From assembly GCF_013371215.1 (NCBI RefSeq), contig NZ_JABWMH010000003.1, forward strand, positions 372,001 through 436,000: a stretch of 64,000 nucleotides of DNA, read 5' to 3'. Within the stretch, counting starts at the first letter, position 1; the number at the start of each line of letters is the position of its first letter. This DNA comes from Parasphingorhabdus flavimaris (GTDB lineage Bacteria; Pseudomonadota; Alphaproteobacteria; Sphingomonadales; Sphingomonadaceae). Below, in pieces: positions 35,102 to 44,267 of the stretch. The translations under genes and the position numbers were made by a program. Under the pieces are notes generated by a model. It was not told the origin of the DNA and made no database searches. It worked only from the letters and a program-made list of their open reading frames with translations.

Positions 35102-36307
35102 ATGGTCTATAGAAAAGCAGTAGCAGGATTGATGATCGCGATGCTGGCGGGTTGTTCGGTCGCCGAAGAGGATGACCGTCAGACGGCCCAGGAACGCGAT
35201 ATTTTCGAGCGTCGAAATGTAGCGCCCGATCCCGCCGACAATGGCCAGACTCCCCGCAAAGCAGAACATGCCTATGCGAGGATAGCGCTCAACTGCATCA
35301 ACAAGCAATATCCCAACAAGATAAGCCATGTGTTGAACAGCGCGGTCGATGTGGCGGAGCCGTCAAAGCTGACTCCGGTCTTCTACGGTTGTTATGACTG
35401 GCACAGCGCCGTTCATGGGCACTGGTTGCTGACTCGGCTTTGGGGACAGGATCTGGTGCCCGAGATGGATGAAGAAATTGCCGCAGCGCTGGCCGCGAAT
35501 TTTACCGCCGAAAAAATTGTCGGCGAACTGACCTATTTGAGCAGCGAGGACCGCAAAGCATTCGAGCGACCCTATGGCATTGCATGGTTTCTTCAATTGA
35601 CCGCCGAATTGCGGGACATTGCGGCCGGCGAGGGGGGGAAGGCGGAGCAGGCAAAAGCCTGGCTCCCGCGACTGGAGCCGCTCGAAACGTTGATAGTCGG
35701 CAATATCAAGGACTGGCTGCCAAAACTGGCTTATCCGATCCGGCTCGGGACTCACAACCAGTCCGCTTTTGCATTCGGTCTGTTTCTCGATTGGGCAGAG
35801 CGCAGTGGCGACACCGAAATGGCCAGTCTGGTGCGCAACAAGGCATTGGCTTTCCATAGCAAAGACCGAAACTGTCCGATGGCCTACGAGCCTTCGGGCG
35901 AAGACTTTCTGTCCTCCTGCCTGATGGTTGCCGACTTGATGCGGCGGGTGATGGACGAGGCTGAATACGCCACCTGGCTATCTGGTTTTCTGCCTGATAT
36001 CCCGACGAATGGTAGCGACGACTGGCTGGCAGTGGGCATTGTCAATGACCCGACGGACGGGAAATTGGTTCATCTTGACGGGCTCAATCTCTCGCGGGCC
36101 TGGGCGCTCGAAGGCATGGCTTCGGCGCTTCCCGCCGACGACCAGCGCCGTGCTTCGTTGCTTGCATCAGCGACTCTGCACGGCAATTCCGGCGAGGAGG
36201 CTGTGCGCACCCCCCATTATGCGGGCAGCCATTGGCTGGCCAGTTTTGCGACCTATTGGCGAACGCGGAGGGGGATCGACGCAAGCCGCAGCAATCAAGC
36301 TTCGTGA
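35102..36307 (+). CDS. DUF2891-family lipoprotein
   Basis: 401 residues from ATG 35102, chosen because GGAGG lies eight bases before it and the protein then begins with a clean lipoprotein signal (LMIAMLAGC). The mature part (PVFYGCYDWHSAVHGHWLLT, RPYGIAWFLQL, THNQSAFAFGLFLDWA, CPMAYEPSGEDFLSSCL) matches DUF2891, an all-helical toroid-like family of unknown activity that may act on a glycan or similar substrate. It overlaps the following kinase gene by 4 bp. Confidence 0.85.
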   Translation: MVYRKAVAGLMIAMLAGCSVAEEDDRQTAQERDIFERRNVAPDPADNGQTPRKAEHAYARIALNCINKQYPNKISHVLNSAVDVAEPSKLTPVFYGCYDWHSAVHGHWLLTRLWGQDLVPEMDEEIAAALAANFTAEKIVGELTYLSSEDRKAFERPYGIAWFLQLTAELRDIAAGEGGKAEQAKAWLPRLEPLETLIVGNIKDWLPKLAYPIRLGTHNQSAFAFGLFLDWAERSGDTEMASLVRNKALAFHSKDRNCPMAYEPSGEDFLSSCLMVADLMRRVMDEAEYATWLSGFLPDIPTNGSDDWLAVGIVNDPTDGKLVHLDGLNLSRAWALEGMASALPADDQRRASLLASATLHGNSGEEAVRTPHYAGSHWLASFATYWRTRRGIDASRSNQAS

Positions 36308-37479
36308 AGCTCGTTTCTGCCCGGGATCTGGCGCACGACGCGCGCGGGCAAACCCGTTCGATGCTCGACCGCCTGTTCCCGGTCAATCAGGGAATCGCCA
36401 TCAAGTCGATGTTCGGCATATGGGGCGCCTATTTCCTGTTCGTAACGAGCCGTTTTCTGTACAGGATGCAGGACAATGCCGATGCATTGTTCTTCCAGCG
36501 CATATTGATGACCAGCGTCTGTATCACCGTAACCTGGCTGCTGTATCGGCTGCTCATTGCGGTGCGCCGCAACGGCATGGGGGCGGCGATATTCATGCTT
36601 ACCTTGCCGACTATCGTTCTGGCCAATTATATTGCGATCCTTGATCAGATCATCTTCGATCATGATGCGGCAATGCTCGACTTTTCCTATCTGCTCGACC
36701 CGGTCAATCTGGTTACATTTGACTGGGCCTATGTTCTGGACGAAGCCTTCACCCGTTATTTCATACTGGCAAGCTGGGGCGCTCTATATTTGGCATTGGC
36801 CCATAGTCACGACCTGCAGCGCATGATGGTGCACAGTAGACAACTGGAACAGCTGAATCGCGAGAGCGAGCTAAGGGCGTTGCGCTATCAATTGAACCCG
36901 CATTTCGTCTTCAACGCTCTTAACTCGGTAAGCAGCCTGATCATCGACCGGGAAAACGAGCAGGCCGAAAAACTGGTGGATGATCTGGCGGATTATATGC
37001 GTGCGGTGCTGACCGATGGAGGTCAGGACATGGTGGCGGTGGAACAGGAGATCGCGCAGCAGGTGCGTTATCTCGAGATCGAGCGCATGCGTTTTCCCGA
37101 TCGGCTACACTATAGCGTTGATATTGATCCTGCCGCAAAAGGTTGGAGCATCCCGGCACTCATCATCCAGCCCCTGATTGAAAACGCCGTCAAATACGGT
37201 GTTTCAGGAACGGACCGACCGGTCAACATCAACATCTCGGCACATATAGAAGGCGACCGCCTCCGGATCACCATCGCGAATGATGGGCGGGTTCAGACAG
37301 GCGCTGGTATTGCGCAAGATCGCACTGCGGGGACCGGGACGGGCCTTATTAACATCCAGGATCGGTTGAAGGCCTTATATGGCCAGAATGCTTCGCTACT
37401 GTTGGCCAACAACAAAGAAGGGATGGCAACCGCGACCGTTGTCTTGCCGGACCCATCCCTGATTTTTCAGGATATCTGA
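36304..37479 (+). CDS. LytS/YehU-type sensor histidine kinase
   Basis: 391 residues from GTG 36304, which overlaps the preceding stop as GTGA. Four membrane helices fill the first ~150 residues. The His_kinase domain has its phosphoacceptor His in RYQLNPHFVFNALNSVSSLI, and the ATPase shows LIIQPLIENAVKYGV and a glycine-rich GTGTGLINIQDRL. No extracellular sensor domain. Partner of the LytTR regulator 2 bp downstream. Confidence 0.9.
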   Translation: MKLVSARDLAHDARGQTRSMLDRLFPVNQGIAIKSMFGIWGAYFLFVTSRFLYRMQDNADALFFQRILMTSVCITVTWLLYRLLIAVRRNGMGAAIFMLTLPTIVLANYIAILDQIIFDHDAAMLDFSYLLDPVNLVTFDWAYVLDEAFTRYFILASWGALYLALAHSHDLQRMMVHSRQLEQLNRESELRALRYQLNPHFVFNALNSVSSLIIDRENEQAEKLVDDLADYMRAVLTDGGQDMVAVEQEIAQQVRYLEIERMRFPDRLHYSVDIDPAAKGWSIPALIIQPLIENAVKYGVSGTDRPVNINISAHIEGDRLRITIANDGRVQTGAGIAQDRTAGTGTGLINIQDRLKALYGQNASLLLANNKEGMATATVVLPDPSLIFQDI

Positions 37480-37481
37480 GC

Positions 37482-38204
37482 ATGCTTGCTAAGCTGCCAT
37501 CGGTCCTCATTGTGGATGATGAACCGCTTGCCCGCTCGCGCCTCAAGGCGTTGTGCGAGCGGACCGGGCTTTTCGGAAACATGCATCTGGCCAATGGCGG
37601 CTTGCAGGCCCTGGAGAAAATACGGCAACTCGAGCCTGATATCTTGCTGCTGGACGTCGACATGCCCGATTTGTCAGGCCTTAAAGTGGCAGAAAAATGC
37701 GAAAGTCTGCTGCACATCCCGCAGATCATTTTCACGACCGCCCACAATAAATATGCGGTCCAGGCATTCCGGCTGGAAGCAACGGATTATCTGTTGAAAC
37801 CGGTCAAGGAGGGGCAATTACGGGAGGCGGTAGAGCGCGCCATTGTCAATATTGCACGCAGTCGCAAGGACCAGGAACCGGAGGTCGCTCAGGCGCTCTG
37901 GGTGCAGGACGGAACCGGATCACTCCAACTCAATATTCTTGATATCGAATGGGTTGAGGCGGAACGGGATTATATGCGGCTCTACCTGCGGGGCCGCAGC
38001 TATCTGCTGCACCAATCCATGCGCTCGCTGGAGGACCAGTTGCCCGACAGCCTGTTTGTCCGCGTTCACCGGTCGGCTATCGTCCGGCGTGATTGTATCG
38101 CGGAAGTTCGCCGAAAAGGGCGCAAGCGATTTGTCATTCTACAGGACGGCAGTCAGTTGGCCATTGGTCCCCGCTACGCGGACCGTGTCATTGGTACGGG
38201 TTAA
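37482..38204 (+). CDS. LytTR-family response regulator
   Basis: 240 residues. Receiver domain with DDE near the N-terminus, phosphoacceptor Asp in ILLLDVDMPDLSGLK and Lys in DYLLKPVKEGQL. C-terminal LytTR DNA-binding domain (IEWVEAERDYMRLYL, SYLLHQSMRSLEDQLP, FVRVHRSAIVRRDCI). It forms a two-component operon with the kinase before it. Its stop overlaps the convergent CoA-transferase stop by 4 bp. Confidence 0.93.
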   Translation: MLAKLPSVLIVDDEPLARSRLKALCERTGLFGNMHLANGGLQALEKIRQLEPDILLLDVDMPDLSGLKVAEKCESLLHIPQIIFTTAHNKYAVQAFRLEATDYLLKPVKEGQLREAVERAIVNIARSRKDQEPEVAQALWVQDGTGSLQLNILDIEWVEAERDYMRLYLRGRSYLLHQSMRSLEDQLPDSLFVRVHRSAIVRRDCIAEVRRKGRKRFVILQDGSQLAIGPRYADRVIGTG

Positions 38205-39241
38205 GCGGGACGCTTGGGCGGGTCCGAAACCGTAACCGAATAACGCGGTGCCGGCGCCGGTTGTTTCATCCCTCCGACATCGACAAAGGTCTCCCTGGCG
38301 ACATTATGGGGATGTTCCTTCGCCTCTGCGAGCGACAGGACGGGAGCGAAACAGATGTCCGTTCCTTCCATAAGGTCGCACCATTGCGAACGAGTCTTGG
38401 TTTTGAACAGCGCGGTCAGTTTGTCCTTCAGAGCCGACCATTGCCTCGGATCCATCTGTGCGTCGAAGTCGGAATCCTCCGTCAGGCCCGCTACCTCTCG
38501 AAGTTGCGCATAGAATTGCGGCTCGATTGACCCGATCGAGATAAATTTGCCGTCAGATGTTTCATAACTGTCGTAAAAATGGGCCCCCGTATCCAGCAGA
38601 TTGACGCCGCGTTCGTCTTTCCAGTGACCGATATTGTGAAAATCGAAGATCATGGCCATCAACGCGGCGGAACCGTCGGTCATCGCGCAGTCCACGACCT
38701 GGCCGCTGCCGCCGGTCTTGGCGTGGAGCAGCGCGGAAACCATGCCCAGCGCGAGCATCATTCCGCCGCCGCCGAAATCGCCAACCATGTTGATGGGAGG
38801 GGTCGGTTTCTCGCCGGCCCGCCCGAAGCTGTGCAACGCGCCGGAAATCGAAATATAATTGATGTCATGCCCTGCTGCAGAGGCCAGTGGACCGCTTTGT
38901 CCCCAGCCCGTCATCCGGCCATAAACCAGCTTTGGATTGTCGCCGAGCAAGATATCGGGTCCCAGCCCGAGTCGCTCCATAACGCCGGGACGAAAGCCTT
39001 CGATCAAGCCATCGGCATTTTTCACCAGATTGCGTGCGGTCTCGATTCCCTCGGGCGATTTGAGATCAACTTCGACCAAATTGCGAGAGCGGGAGAGGGC
39101 GAGGCGTGGATCCGGGGCGCCGCCCGCGCGATGGAGAACGGTGACCGTGGCGCCTTGATCCGCGAGCATCATGCCGCAAAAAGGGCCGGGACCTATCCCG
39201 GCGAATTCGATGATATTGATACCATTTAGCGGCCCTGCCAT
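38201..39241 (-). CDS. CaiB/BaiF-family CoA-transferase (alpha-methylacyl-CoA racemase-like)
   Basis: 346 residues. Conserved class III CoA-transferase features: GINIIEFAGIGPGPFCGMML, LKSPEGIETARNLV, GFRPGVMERLGLGPD, MTGWGQSGPLASAAGHDINY (Asp/His of the racemase active site), GGSGQVVDCAMTDGSA. This fits alpha-methylacyl-CoA racemase, acting on branched-chain acyl-CoA in lipid breakdown. The C-terminus is slightly shorter than many members. Monocistronic. Confidence 0.9.
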   Translation of the reverse strand: MAGPLNGINIIEFAGIGPGPFCGMMLADQGATVTVLHRAGGAPDPRLALSRSRNLVEVDLKSPEGIETARNLVKNADGLIEGFRPGVMERLGLGPDILLGDNPKLVYGRMTGWGQSGPLASAAGHDINYISISGALHSFGRAGEKPTPPINMVGDFGGGGMMLALGMVSALLHAKTGGSGQVVDCAMTDGSAALMAMIFDFHNIGHWKDERGVNLLDTGAHFYDSYETSDGKFISIGSIEPQFYAQLREVAGLTEDSDFDAQMDPRQWSALKDKLTALFKTKTRSQWCDLMEGTDICFAPVLSLAEAKEHPHNVARETFVDVGGMKQPAPAPRYSVTVSDPPKRPA

Positions 39242-39366
39242 GCCAAAACTCCCGTTTAATCGATTGATTAACAGGTCCTATGCAGGGAAAGATTTCTAAT
39301 CAAGCTTTATATGGAGGCCGAAGCCTTAGTCAGACAGGAACGCAGGTTGTAAGCTTTGTTGGCTGG

Positions 39367-39729
39367 TTAACGTAAATAGCGCGGCACATCCGATTTTTTC
39401 TGGCCGACTGGTTGTCTGGCCAGCTTCGGATCAATCGGATGATCAAAAGCGACGCCGAATCTGCCTTGGGCAACCCAGGCTACATAACCGGTAATCCGGC
39501 CAATATTGCGCAGTTCGATTTGGACATTGTCGCCCCGTTTGGCGAGAACAGGCGCTTCGGCCATCAGACCGCCTGCCGACAGGTTGCGAATACGCACTTC
39601 GCCGCAGTCATCGCCGTTGATAAAACGCAGGGATGCTTTCAGAAAGAGGCTGTCCCGGTCAAGCTGACGCTTCGGATGGTCAACCGCCTGACTATTCATC
39701 TTCAGATTATCGTCAAATGTCTCTTTCAT
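39367..39729 (-). CDS. PilZ-domain protein
   Basis: 120 residues from ATG 39729 (GCGGGA upstream); an ATG 69 bases earlier would add an unconserved extension. A single PilZ domain: RDSLFLKASLRF near the N-terminus and NLSAGGLMAEAP, the D/NxSxxG-type motif, then VAWVAQGRFGVAFDHPID. PilZ proteins often bind cyclic-di-GMP, but the classical RxxxR before the NxSxxG motif is not clear here, so binding is uncertain. Located among unrelated genes. Confidence 0.8.
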   Translation of the reverse strand: MKETFDDNLKMNSQAVDHPKRQLDRDSLFLKASLRFINGDDCGEVRIRNLSAGGLMAEAPVLAKRGDNVQIELRNIGRITGYVAWVAQGRFGVAFDHPIDPKLARQPVGQKKSDVPRYLR

Positions 39730-39920
39730 ACGATTCCCGCAGCCGATAAATGTAAATTCATGTTTCTTGAGACCGGAAATAGCCCAGAAAAGGTGCAAAT
39801 TTGGTTAATGTTCGGCAATTTTTTCCGGTGATATATTTGCGCCACTGCGCTCGTTCGAGCTAGTGTCCCGACCGTAAGGCAGCAAAAATGTTAATTATTC
39901 TGCCGAGGCAGCAAATCAGA

Positions 39921-40388
39921 TCACTGATCGCGCGAGATTTTCTCGTTTCGCTCATGCGCTTCCTGCGCTTCGACGGTCATCGTCGCTATTGGCCTGGCCT
40001 TCAGCCGGTCGAGCGAGATTTGTTCGCCGGTGACTTGGCAATAGCCATATTCGCCTTCGTCAATCCGTCGCAAAGCCGCATCAATCTTGGACGTAAGCTT
40101 GCGCTGACGGTCGCGGGTTCTCAATTCCAGGCCCCAGTCGGTCTCGCTTGATGCGCGGTCATTCAGGTCGGCTTCCTGGATCGGACCATCCTGCAAATGT
40201 GCCAGAGTCTCTTTGGATTCCTCGATGATTTCCTGTTTCCATTTTTTCAAGGCCTGCTTGAAAAATGCGAGCTGCTGCTCGTTCATAAACTCTTCGTCTT
40301 CGCTTGGCTCGTAGCCGTCTGCAAGGACTGGATCAGCAGCATTGGTGCCATTTTTAGCGGATGCTTTTTTTACCGAGGATGCCAACAT
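39921..40388 (-). CDS. dksA: DksA/TraR-family RNA-polymerase-binding regulator
   Basis: 155 residues from ATG 40388; an upstream in-frame ATG at 40427 adds 13 residues. The coiled coil (FKQALKKWKQEIIEESKETL) carries the D-x-x-D/A tip region (EADLNDRASSETDWGLELRT), and the C-terminal globular part reads EGEYGYCQVTGEQISLDRLK then ARPIATMTVEAQEAHER. Only one of the four zinc cysteines of E. coli DksA remains, as is normal in alphaproteobacteria. It binds the secondary channel of RNA polymerase in the stringent response. Confidence 0.93.
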   Translation of the reverse strand: MLASSVKKASAKNGTNAADPVLADGYEPSEDEEFMNEQQLAFFKQALKKWKQEIIEESKETLAHLQDGPIQEADLNDRASSETDWGLELRTRDRQRKLTSKIDAALRRIDEGEYGYCQVTGEQISLDRLKARPIATMTVEAQEAHERNEKISRDQ

Positions 40389-40839
40389 ACTCTCCAAACA
40401 TCTCCCCTCGCGAATCCGGAGGGTCAAACCATCTATACGGCGGGCCTATACCCAGCACACCTAGCGGAAACAAGGCGCAAAATTCCTTATGATTCATTAA
40501 TCCTAAATTGGGAAAACCCGGCGCAGCAAAATTCGACTGGGGGTATTTTTGAAAGCCCTTCAAATGGATATGGTCTAAGTCCGGGGCACCTGAGACATTC
40601 GCGATTTCTCCGCGCTGTCGCAACAAAGGCATCTGCAACGGTTCCAATTCGGGACATTAACCGTGGTTGGATACAGGCTGCTAAGGCTTTTTGCCATTTT
40701 CGATCGAGAAACAGGGTTAACGCAATTGTAGTTTACGATTTCTTCTGCGTTTCTGATGCATGTCGAGAGAGCGAACGGGAATATCAGCGGTTAATGCTGA
40801 TTGAACTGGTCGCCTCCACAGCGGAAGAGAGATGTTATT
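40389..40839. other. Intergenic region between dksA and PEP-CTERM gene
   Basis: A 451-bp gap between divergent genes. No open frame with a ribosome site or recognisable sequence was seen. It must hold the dksA promoter and that of the Ser/Gly-rich protein, whose start at 40840 is preceded by a GAGAGA ribosome-binding-like stretch. Moderately AT-rich at 40480-40530 and 40700-40745. Confidence 0.4.
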
Positions 40840-42024
40840 ATGTCGGTACGGATGGCTTTAGCAAAATTATGCGCCTGCACTTGCGGCGGGGCACTGATTG
40901 GCGGCGGCGCAGTTCATGTGTCGGAAGCGCCTGCAGCACCTTATGTAAAGCAGGTCTCGAAAAAGAAACCGGTTCGCGCACGTTTGGTCCGCAAAGGTGA
41001 GCCTGCCCGCAAAATAAAACGCACGCGGCGCACCGTCACCAAAACGGTGACAGCTTGCCAGCCGACGGTGGTTACAATTGCTCAGGCCCCTGCGGCCCAA
41101 CCTGTTCCGATTCCATTGCCTCCTTACATTCCACCTGCTCCGCCGTTGCAGGATGGTGGTAGTTCTATACCTGTCGTGATTGGCGGCAGCGGCGGATATG
41201 GTGGCGGCGTTGGCGGCGGCTTCTTTGGCGGCTTCTTCGGCGGCGGTGGTTCCGGCGGAGGTAGTGTTGTCATTTCCTCCACCAGCAGCGGTGGATCAAC
41301 AAGCACGTCTTCCGGCGGAAGCTCTACCAGCGGTGGATCGACCAGCACATCGACTGGCGGCGTGACAAGTACCGGTGGTTCAACGAGCACCTCTACTGGC
41401 GGCGTGACCAGCACCGGCGGTTCAACCAGCACATCGACCGGAGGCAGCAGTTCGTCTTCGTCCAGTTCATCCAGTAGCTCTTCGAGCAGTTCATCGAGTT
41501 CCAGCGGCGGTGACGGTTCAACCGGTGGAAAAGGCGGTTCAGGCGGTCACGGCGGTTCGGGCGGACATGGTGGCTCAGGTGGGCACGGCGGTTCCGGTGG
41601 CCATGGTTCTTCCGGTGGAGGTTCCAACGGGTCTTCGGGAAGCTCTGGTTCGTCAGGCAGTTCCGGTTCGTCAGGCAGTTCCGGTTCTTCGGGTAGCTCA
41701 GGCTCTTCGAGCAGCTCGTCCGGTAGCTCCAGTTCGTCTTCGTCAAGCTCGGGTGGCAGTTCCACCAGCAGCTCGTCGGGTGCAACGGGTGGTTCTTCGA
41801 GTTTCGGTGGCAACAGCACGTCCACCGGTTCTTCGGGCAGCTCTTCCAGCTCCAGCTCTTCGAGCAGCAGTTCCAGTTCGTCTTCCTCAAGTTCGGGTGG
41901 CAGCACCGGCGGATCGAATGGCGGTACCGAGGTTCCGGCACCACCGATCGTCTTGCTGTTCGGTGCAGCGGCAGCAGCATTGTTTGCCCGCCGTCGCAAG
42001 TCGAAAAAGATGATTGCAGCCTAA
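40840..42024 (+). CDS. Ser/Gly-rich exported protein with PEP-CTERM-like sorting tail
   Basis: 394 residues from ATG 40840. A short hydrophobic N-terminus (CACTCGGALIGGGAVHVSEA) is a weak signal peptide. A basic segment (~25-70) and a Pro-rich stretch precede about 250 residues that are almost only Ser, Gly and Thr, including (GGSGGH)4, (GSS)n and poly-Ser. The C-terminus has VPAPP, a hydrophobic helix (IVLLFGAAAAALFA) and RRRKSKK, the tripartite PEP-CTERM signal for exosortase. Likely a surface or extracellular matrix protein. No exosortase lies in the window. Confidence 0.8.
   Translation: MSVRMALAKLCACTCGGALIGGGAVHVSEAPAAPYVKQVSKKKPVRARLVRKGEPARKIKRTRRTVTKTVTACQPTVVTIAQAPAAQPVPIPLPPYIPPAPPLQDGGSSIPVVIGGSGGYGGGVGGGFFGGFFGGGGSGGGSVVISSTSSGGSTSTSSGGSSTSGGSTSTSTGGVTSTGGSTSTSTGGVTSTGGSTSTSTGGSSSSSSSSSSSSSSSSSSSSGGDGSTGGKGGSGGHGGSGGHGGSGGHGGSGGHGSSGGGSNGSSGSSGSSGSSGSSGSSGSSGSSGSSSSSSGSSSSSSSSSGGSSTSSSSGATGGSSSFGGNSTSTGSSGSSSSSSSSSSSSSSSSSSSGGSTGGSNGGTEVPAPPIVLLFGAAAAALFARRRKSKKMIAA
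41356..41439 (+). repeat. 42-bp tandem repeat, two units
   Basis: Units at 41356-41397 and 41398-41439 encode GGVTSTGGSTSTST; the DNA copies differ mainly at third positions, so the protein repeat is kept while the DNA drifts. Confidence 0.75.
41533..41604 (+). repeat. 18-bp tandem repeat, four units (GGSGGH)
   Basis: Four consecutive 18-base units encode GGSGGH or GGSGGH-like hexapeptides with synonymous differences. The spaced histidines could bind metal ions; this is inference. Confidence 0.8.
41629..41700 (+). repeat. 18-bp tandem repeat, four units (GSSGSS)
   Basis: Units at 41629, 41647, 41665 and 41683 encode GSSGSS. The second and third units are identical at DNA level, indicating recent duplication. 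Confidence 0.8.
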
Positions 42025-42045
42025 GCAGCATAAACCAAATTTCTG

Positions 42046-42078
42046 AAAAAGCGGCTGGAGCAATCTGGCCGCTTTTTT
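42046..42078 (+). terminator. Rho-independent terminator after PEP-CTERM gene
   Basis: AAAAAGCGGC (42046-42055) pairs with GCCGCTTTTTT (42068-42078) around a 12-base loop. The stem ends in a T-run 22 bp after the stop codon of the Ser/Gly-rich protein and before serS. Confidence 0.8.
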
Positions 42079-42125
42079 CTTTGCAGTCTTGCAAGTGAAA
42101 CAGTCGCTCGGCATAGGCTATAGCC

Positions 42126-43406
42126 ATGCATGATATAAAATATATACGCGAAAATCCTGATGATTTTGACGCAGCGCTGGCGAAACGCGGTGCCGCAGCA
42201 GCTGCGTCCAATTTACTGGCGCTCGATGAGCAAAGTCGCGCTCTGAAAACGCAGTTGCAAGAGGGTCAGGCGCGTCGCAACGAGGCATCGAAAGCGATCG
42301 GAAAAGCGAAAGGGCAGGGCGATGAGGAGACCGCTCAGGCGTTGATGGCCGAAGTCGCCGAGTTGAAAAGCAAGTTGCCCGAGCTGGAAGTACAGGAAAG
42401 CGCGGTGTCGGGCCGATTGCAGAATGTTCTTGCTGCCCTGCCAAATCTGCCAGGCGAAGATGTCCCGCCGGGCGACAATGAAGATGACAATGTCGAGGTT
42501 GATCGCTGGGGCGAGCCGCGCAAGTTTGATTTCGCTCCGAAAGAGCATAGCGATATTGGGCTGGCTCTGGGGCTCGATTTTGAAACGGCCGCAGCAATGT
42601 CCGGCTCGCGCTTTGCGTTTCTACGCGGCCAGATGGCGCGATTACAGCGGGCGATCGGCCAGTTCATGCTCGACCAACAGACGATGGAAAATGGGTTTCA
42701 GGAATGCGCTCCACCGGTACTGGTGCGCGATCAGGCAATGTTCGGCACAGGACAGCTCCCGAAATTTTCAGAGGACTCGTTCCAGACGACCAACGGCCAC
42801 TGGCTGATTCCGACCGCAGAGGTCAGTCTGACCAACAGCGTGCACGGGCAAATATTGGATGAAGCGCAGCTGCCCATCCGGTTGACCGCGCTTACCCCTT
42901 GTTTCCGGAGCGAAGCTGGATCCGCAGGCAAGGATACGAAAGGTTTGATCCGTCAGCATCAGTTTGAAAAAGTCGAAATGGTCGCGATCGTCCATCCTGA
43001 CAATAGCGATGCCGAACATCTGCGGATGACCGAAGCCGCAGAATCGATCCTCAAGCTGCTCGAGCTGCCCTATCGCAAGATGCTGTTATGCACCGGTGAT
43101 ATGGGCGCTACGGCCCGCAAAACATATGATCTGGAAGTGTGGCTGCCGGGGCAGGACACCTATCGCGAGATTTCGAGCATCTCGACTTGCGGCGAATATC
43201 AGGCGCGACGGATGAACGCTCGTTTCCGGCCCGAAGGCGAAGAAAAGGGGACAAGATTTGTTCACACGCTCAACGGCTCGGGTCTGGCCGTCGGACGCAC
43301 GCTTGTGGCAGTGCTTGAAAATTATCAACAGGCTGACGGTTCTGTCACCATTCCGTCGGCCTTGCTGTCCTATATGGGCGGCATCGACACACTGGAGCCG
43401 GGATGA
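42126..43406 (+). CDS. serS: Seryl-tRNA synthetase
   Basis: 426 residues, standard length. N-terminal antiparallel coiled coil (~25-100) that holds the tRNA arm, then the class II catalytic core: motif 2 [20 protein letters not shown] followed by QHQFEKVEM, and motif 3 [20 protein letters not shown]. Charges tRNA-Ser (and tRNA-Sec) with serine in the cytoplasm. The stop overlaps surE by 4 bp (ATGA). Confidence 0.97.
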   Translation: MHDIKYIRENPDDFDAALAKRGAAAAASNLLALDEQSRALKTQLQEGQARRNEASKAIGKAKGQGDEETAQALMAEVAELKSKLPELEVQESAVSGRLQNVLAALPNLPGEDVPPGDNEDDNVEVDRWGEPRKFDFAPKEHSDIGLALGLDFETAAAMSGSRFAFLRGQMARLQRAIGQFMLDQQTMENGFQECAPPVLVRDQAMFGTGQLPKFSEDSFQTTNGHWLIPTAEVSLTNSVHGQILDEAQLPIRLTALTPCFRSEAGSAGKDTKGLIRQHQFEKVEMVAIVHPDNSDAEHLRMTEAAESILKLLELPYRKMLLCTGDMGATARKTYDLEVWLPGQDTYREISSISTCGEYQARRMNARFRPEGEEKGTRFVHTLNGSGLAVGRTLVAVLENYQQADGSVTIPSALLSYMGGIDTLEPG

Positions 43407-44170
43407 TGCGGATATTGCTGACCAATGACGATGGTTTCGACGCGCCGGGGATGAAAATCCTGCTCGATATTGCGCAGCATTTCTCCAACGATATCTGGAT
43501 TGTCGCGCCGTCTGATGAAAATTCGGGAGCCGGTCACTCGCTGACCATCACCCGGCCGCTGCGGATTCGCAAGCGCGGCGACCAGCAATATTCGGTCGAC
43601 GGCACACCCACGGACAGCGTGATGATGGCGGTCGCCAAAATCATGAAGGACGGGCCACCGGACCTCATATTGTCCGGCGTCAATCGTGGTGCCAATCTGG
43701 GCGAAGATGTCACCTATTCCGGTACCGTATCGGCGGCGATGGAAGGCGCATTGGCTGGGATTCCGTCAATCGCGCTCAGTCAGGCCTATGCACGAGGAGA
43801 CATGGGTGCCGATGTTCCGTTCGACGCCGCTGTGCAATGGGGCGAACGGGTTTTGCGGCCATTGGTCAAGCAACGCATGGATCATCGCACGCTGGTCAAT
43901 ATCAACTTTCCGGCCCTTCCGGCAAGCGAGGTCAAAGGCGTACGGATAGTGTCGCAGGGCATTCGCGATTACGGCCGGCTGCAGATCGTCAGCAACCGCG
44001 ATCCGCGCGGTTTCGAATATCACTGGTTCGGACTCGGTCCCATGGTCGAGACGCCAGCGCACAGCACCGATCTCGAGGCGATAGCCGACGGCTATGTCTC
44101 GATTACACCGCTCCACCTCGATCTAACCCACTATGATTCGATGGAGGGGCTGAAAAAACTTTACCGCTGA
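43403..44170 (+). CDS. surE: 5'/3'-nucleotidase SurE
   Basis: 255 residues. Starts with the metal-binding [13 protein letters not shown] and contains [14 protein letters not shown] and [20 protein letters not shown], all invariant in SurE. It removes phosphate from nucleoside monophosphates and is linked to stationary-phase survival. Coupled to serS by a 4-bp overlap and followed by an NlpD-like gene. The frequent neighbour pcm (isoaspartyl methyltransferase) is absent here. Confidence 0.96.
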   Translation: MMRILLTNDDGFDAPGMKILLDIAQHFSNDIWIVAPSDENSGAGHSLTITRPLRIRKRGDQQYSVDGTPTDSVMMAVAKIMKDGPPDLILSGVNRGANLGEDVTYSGTVSAAMEGALAGIPSIALSQAYARGDMGADVPFDAAVQWGERVLRPLVKQRMDHRTLVNINFPALPASEVKGVRIVSQGIRDYGRLQIVSNRDPRGFEYHWFGLGPMVETPAHSTDLEAIADGYVSITPLHLDLTHYDSMEGLKKLYR

Positions 44171-44267
44171 TTGCAATTGTCAGTCCTGCGAATTCGCTAT
44201 GTTTGCGAGAGCGGGGCTGGCAAGCAGTGGTTTTGCTGCTAATAGCGGTCAGCAGGGGGAATGGTTA

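Noticed and set aside
41393-42211. Minus-strand and alternate-frame open frames over the Ser/Gly-rich gene
   Set aside because: Shadows of low-complexity repeats; the plus-strand frame has signal, terminator and sorting tail.
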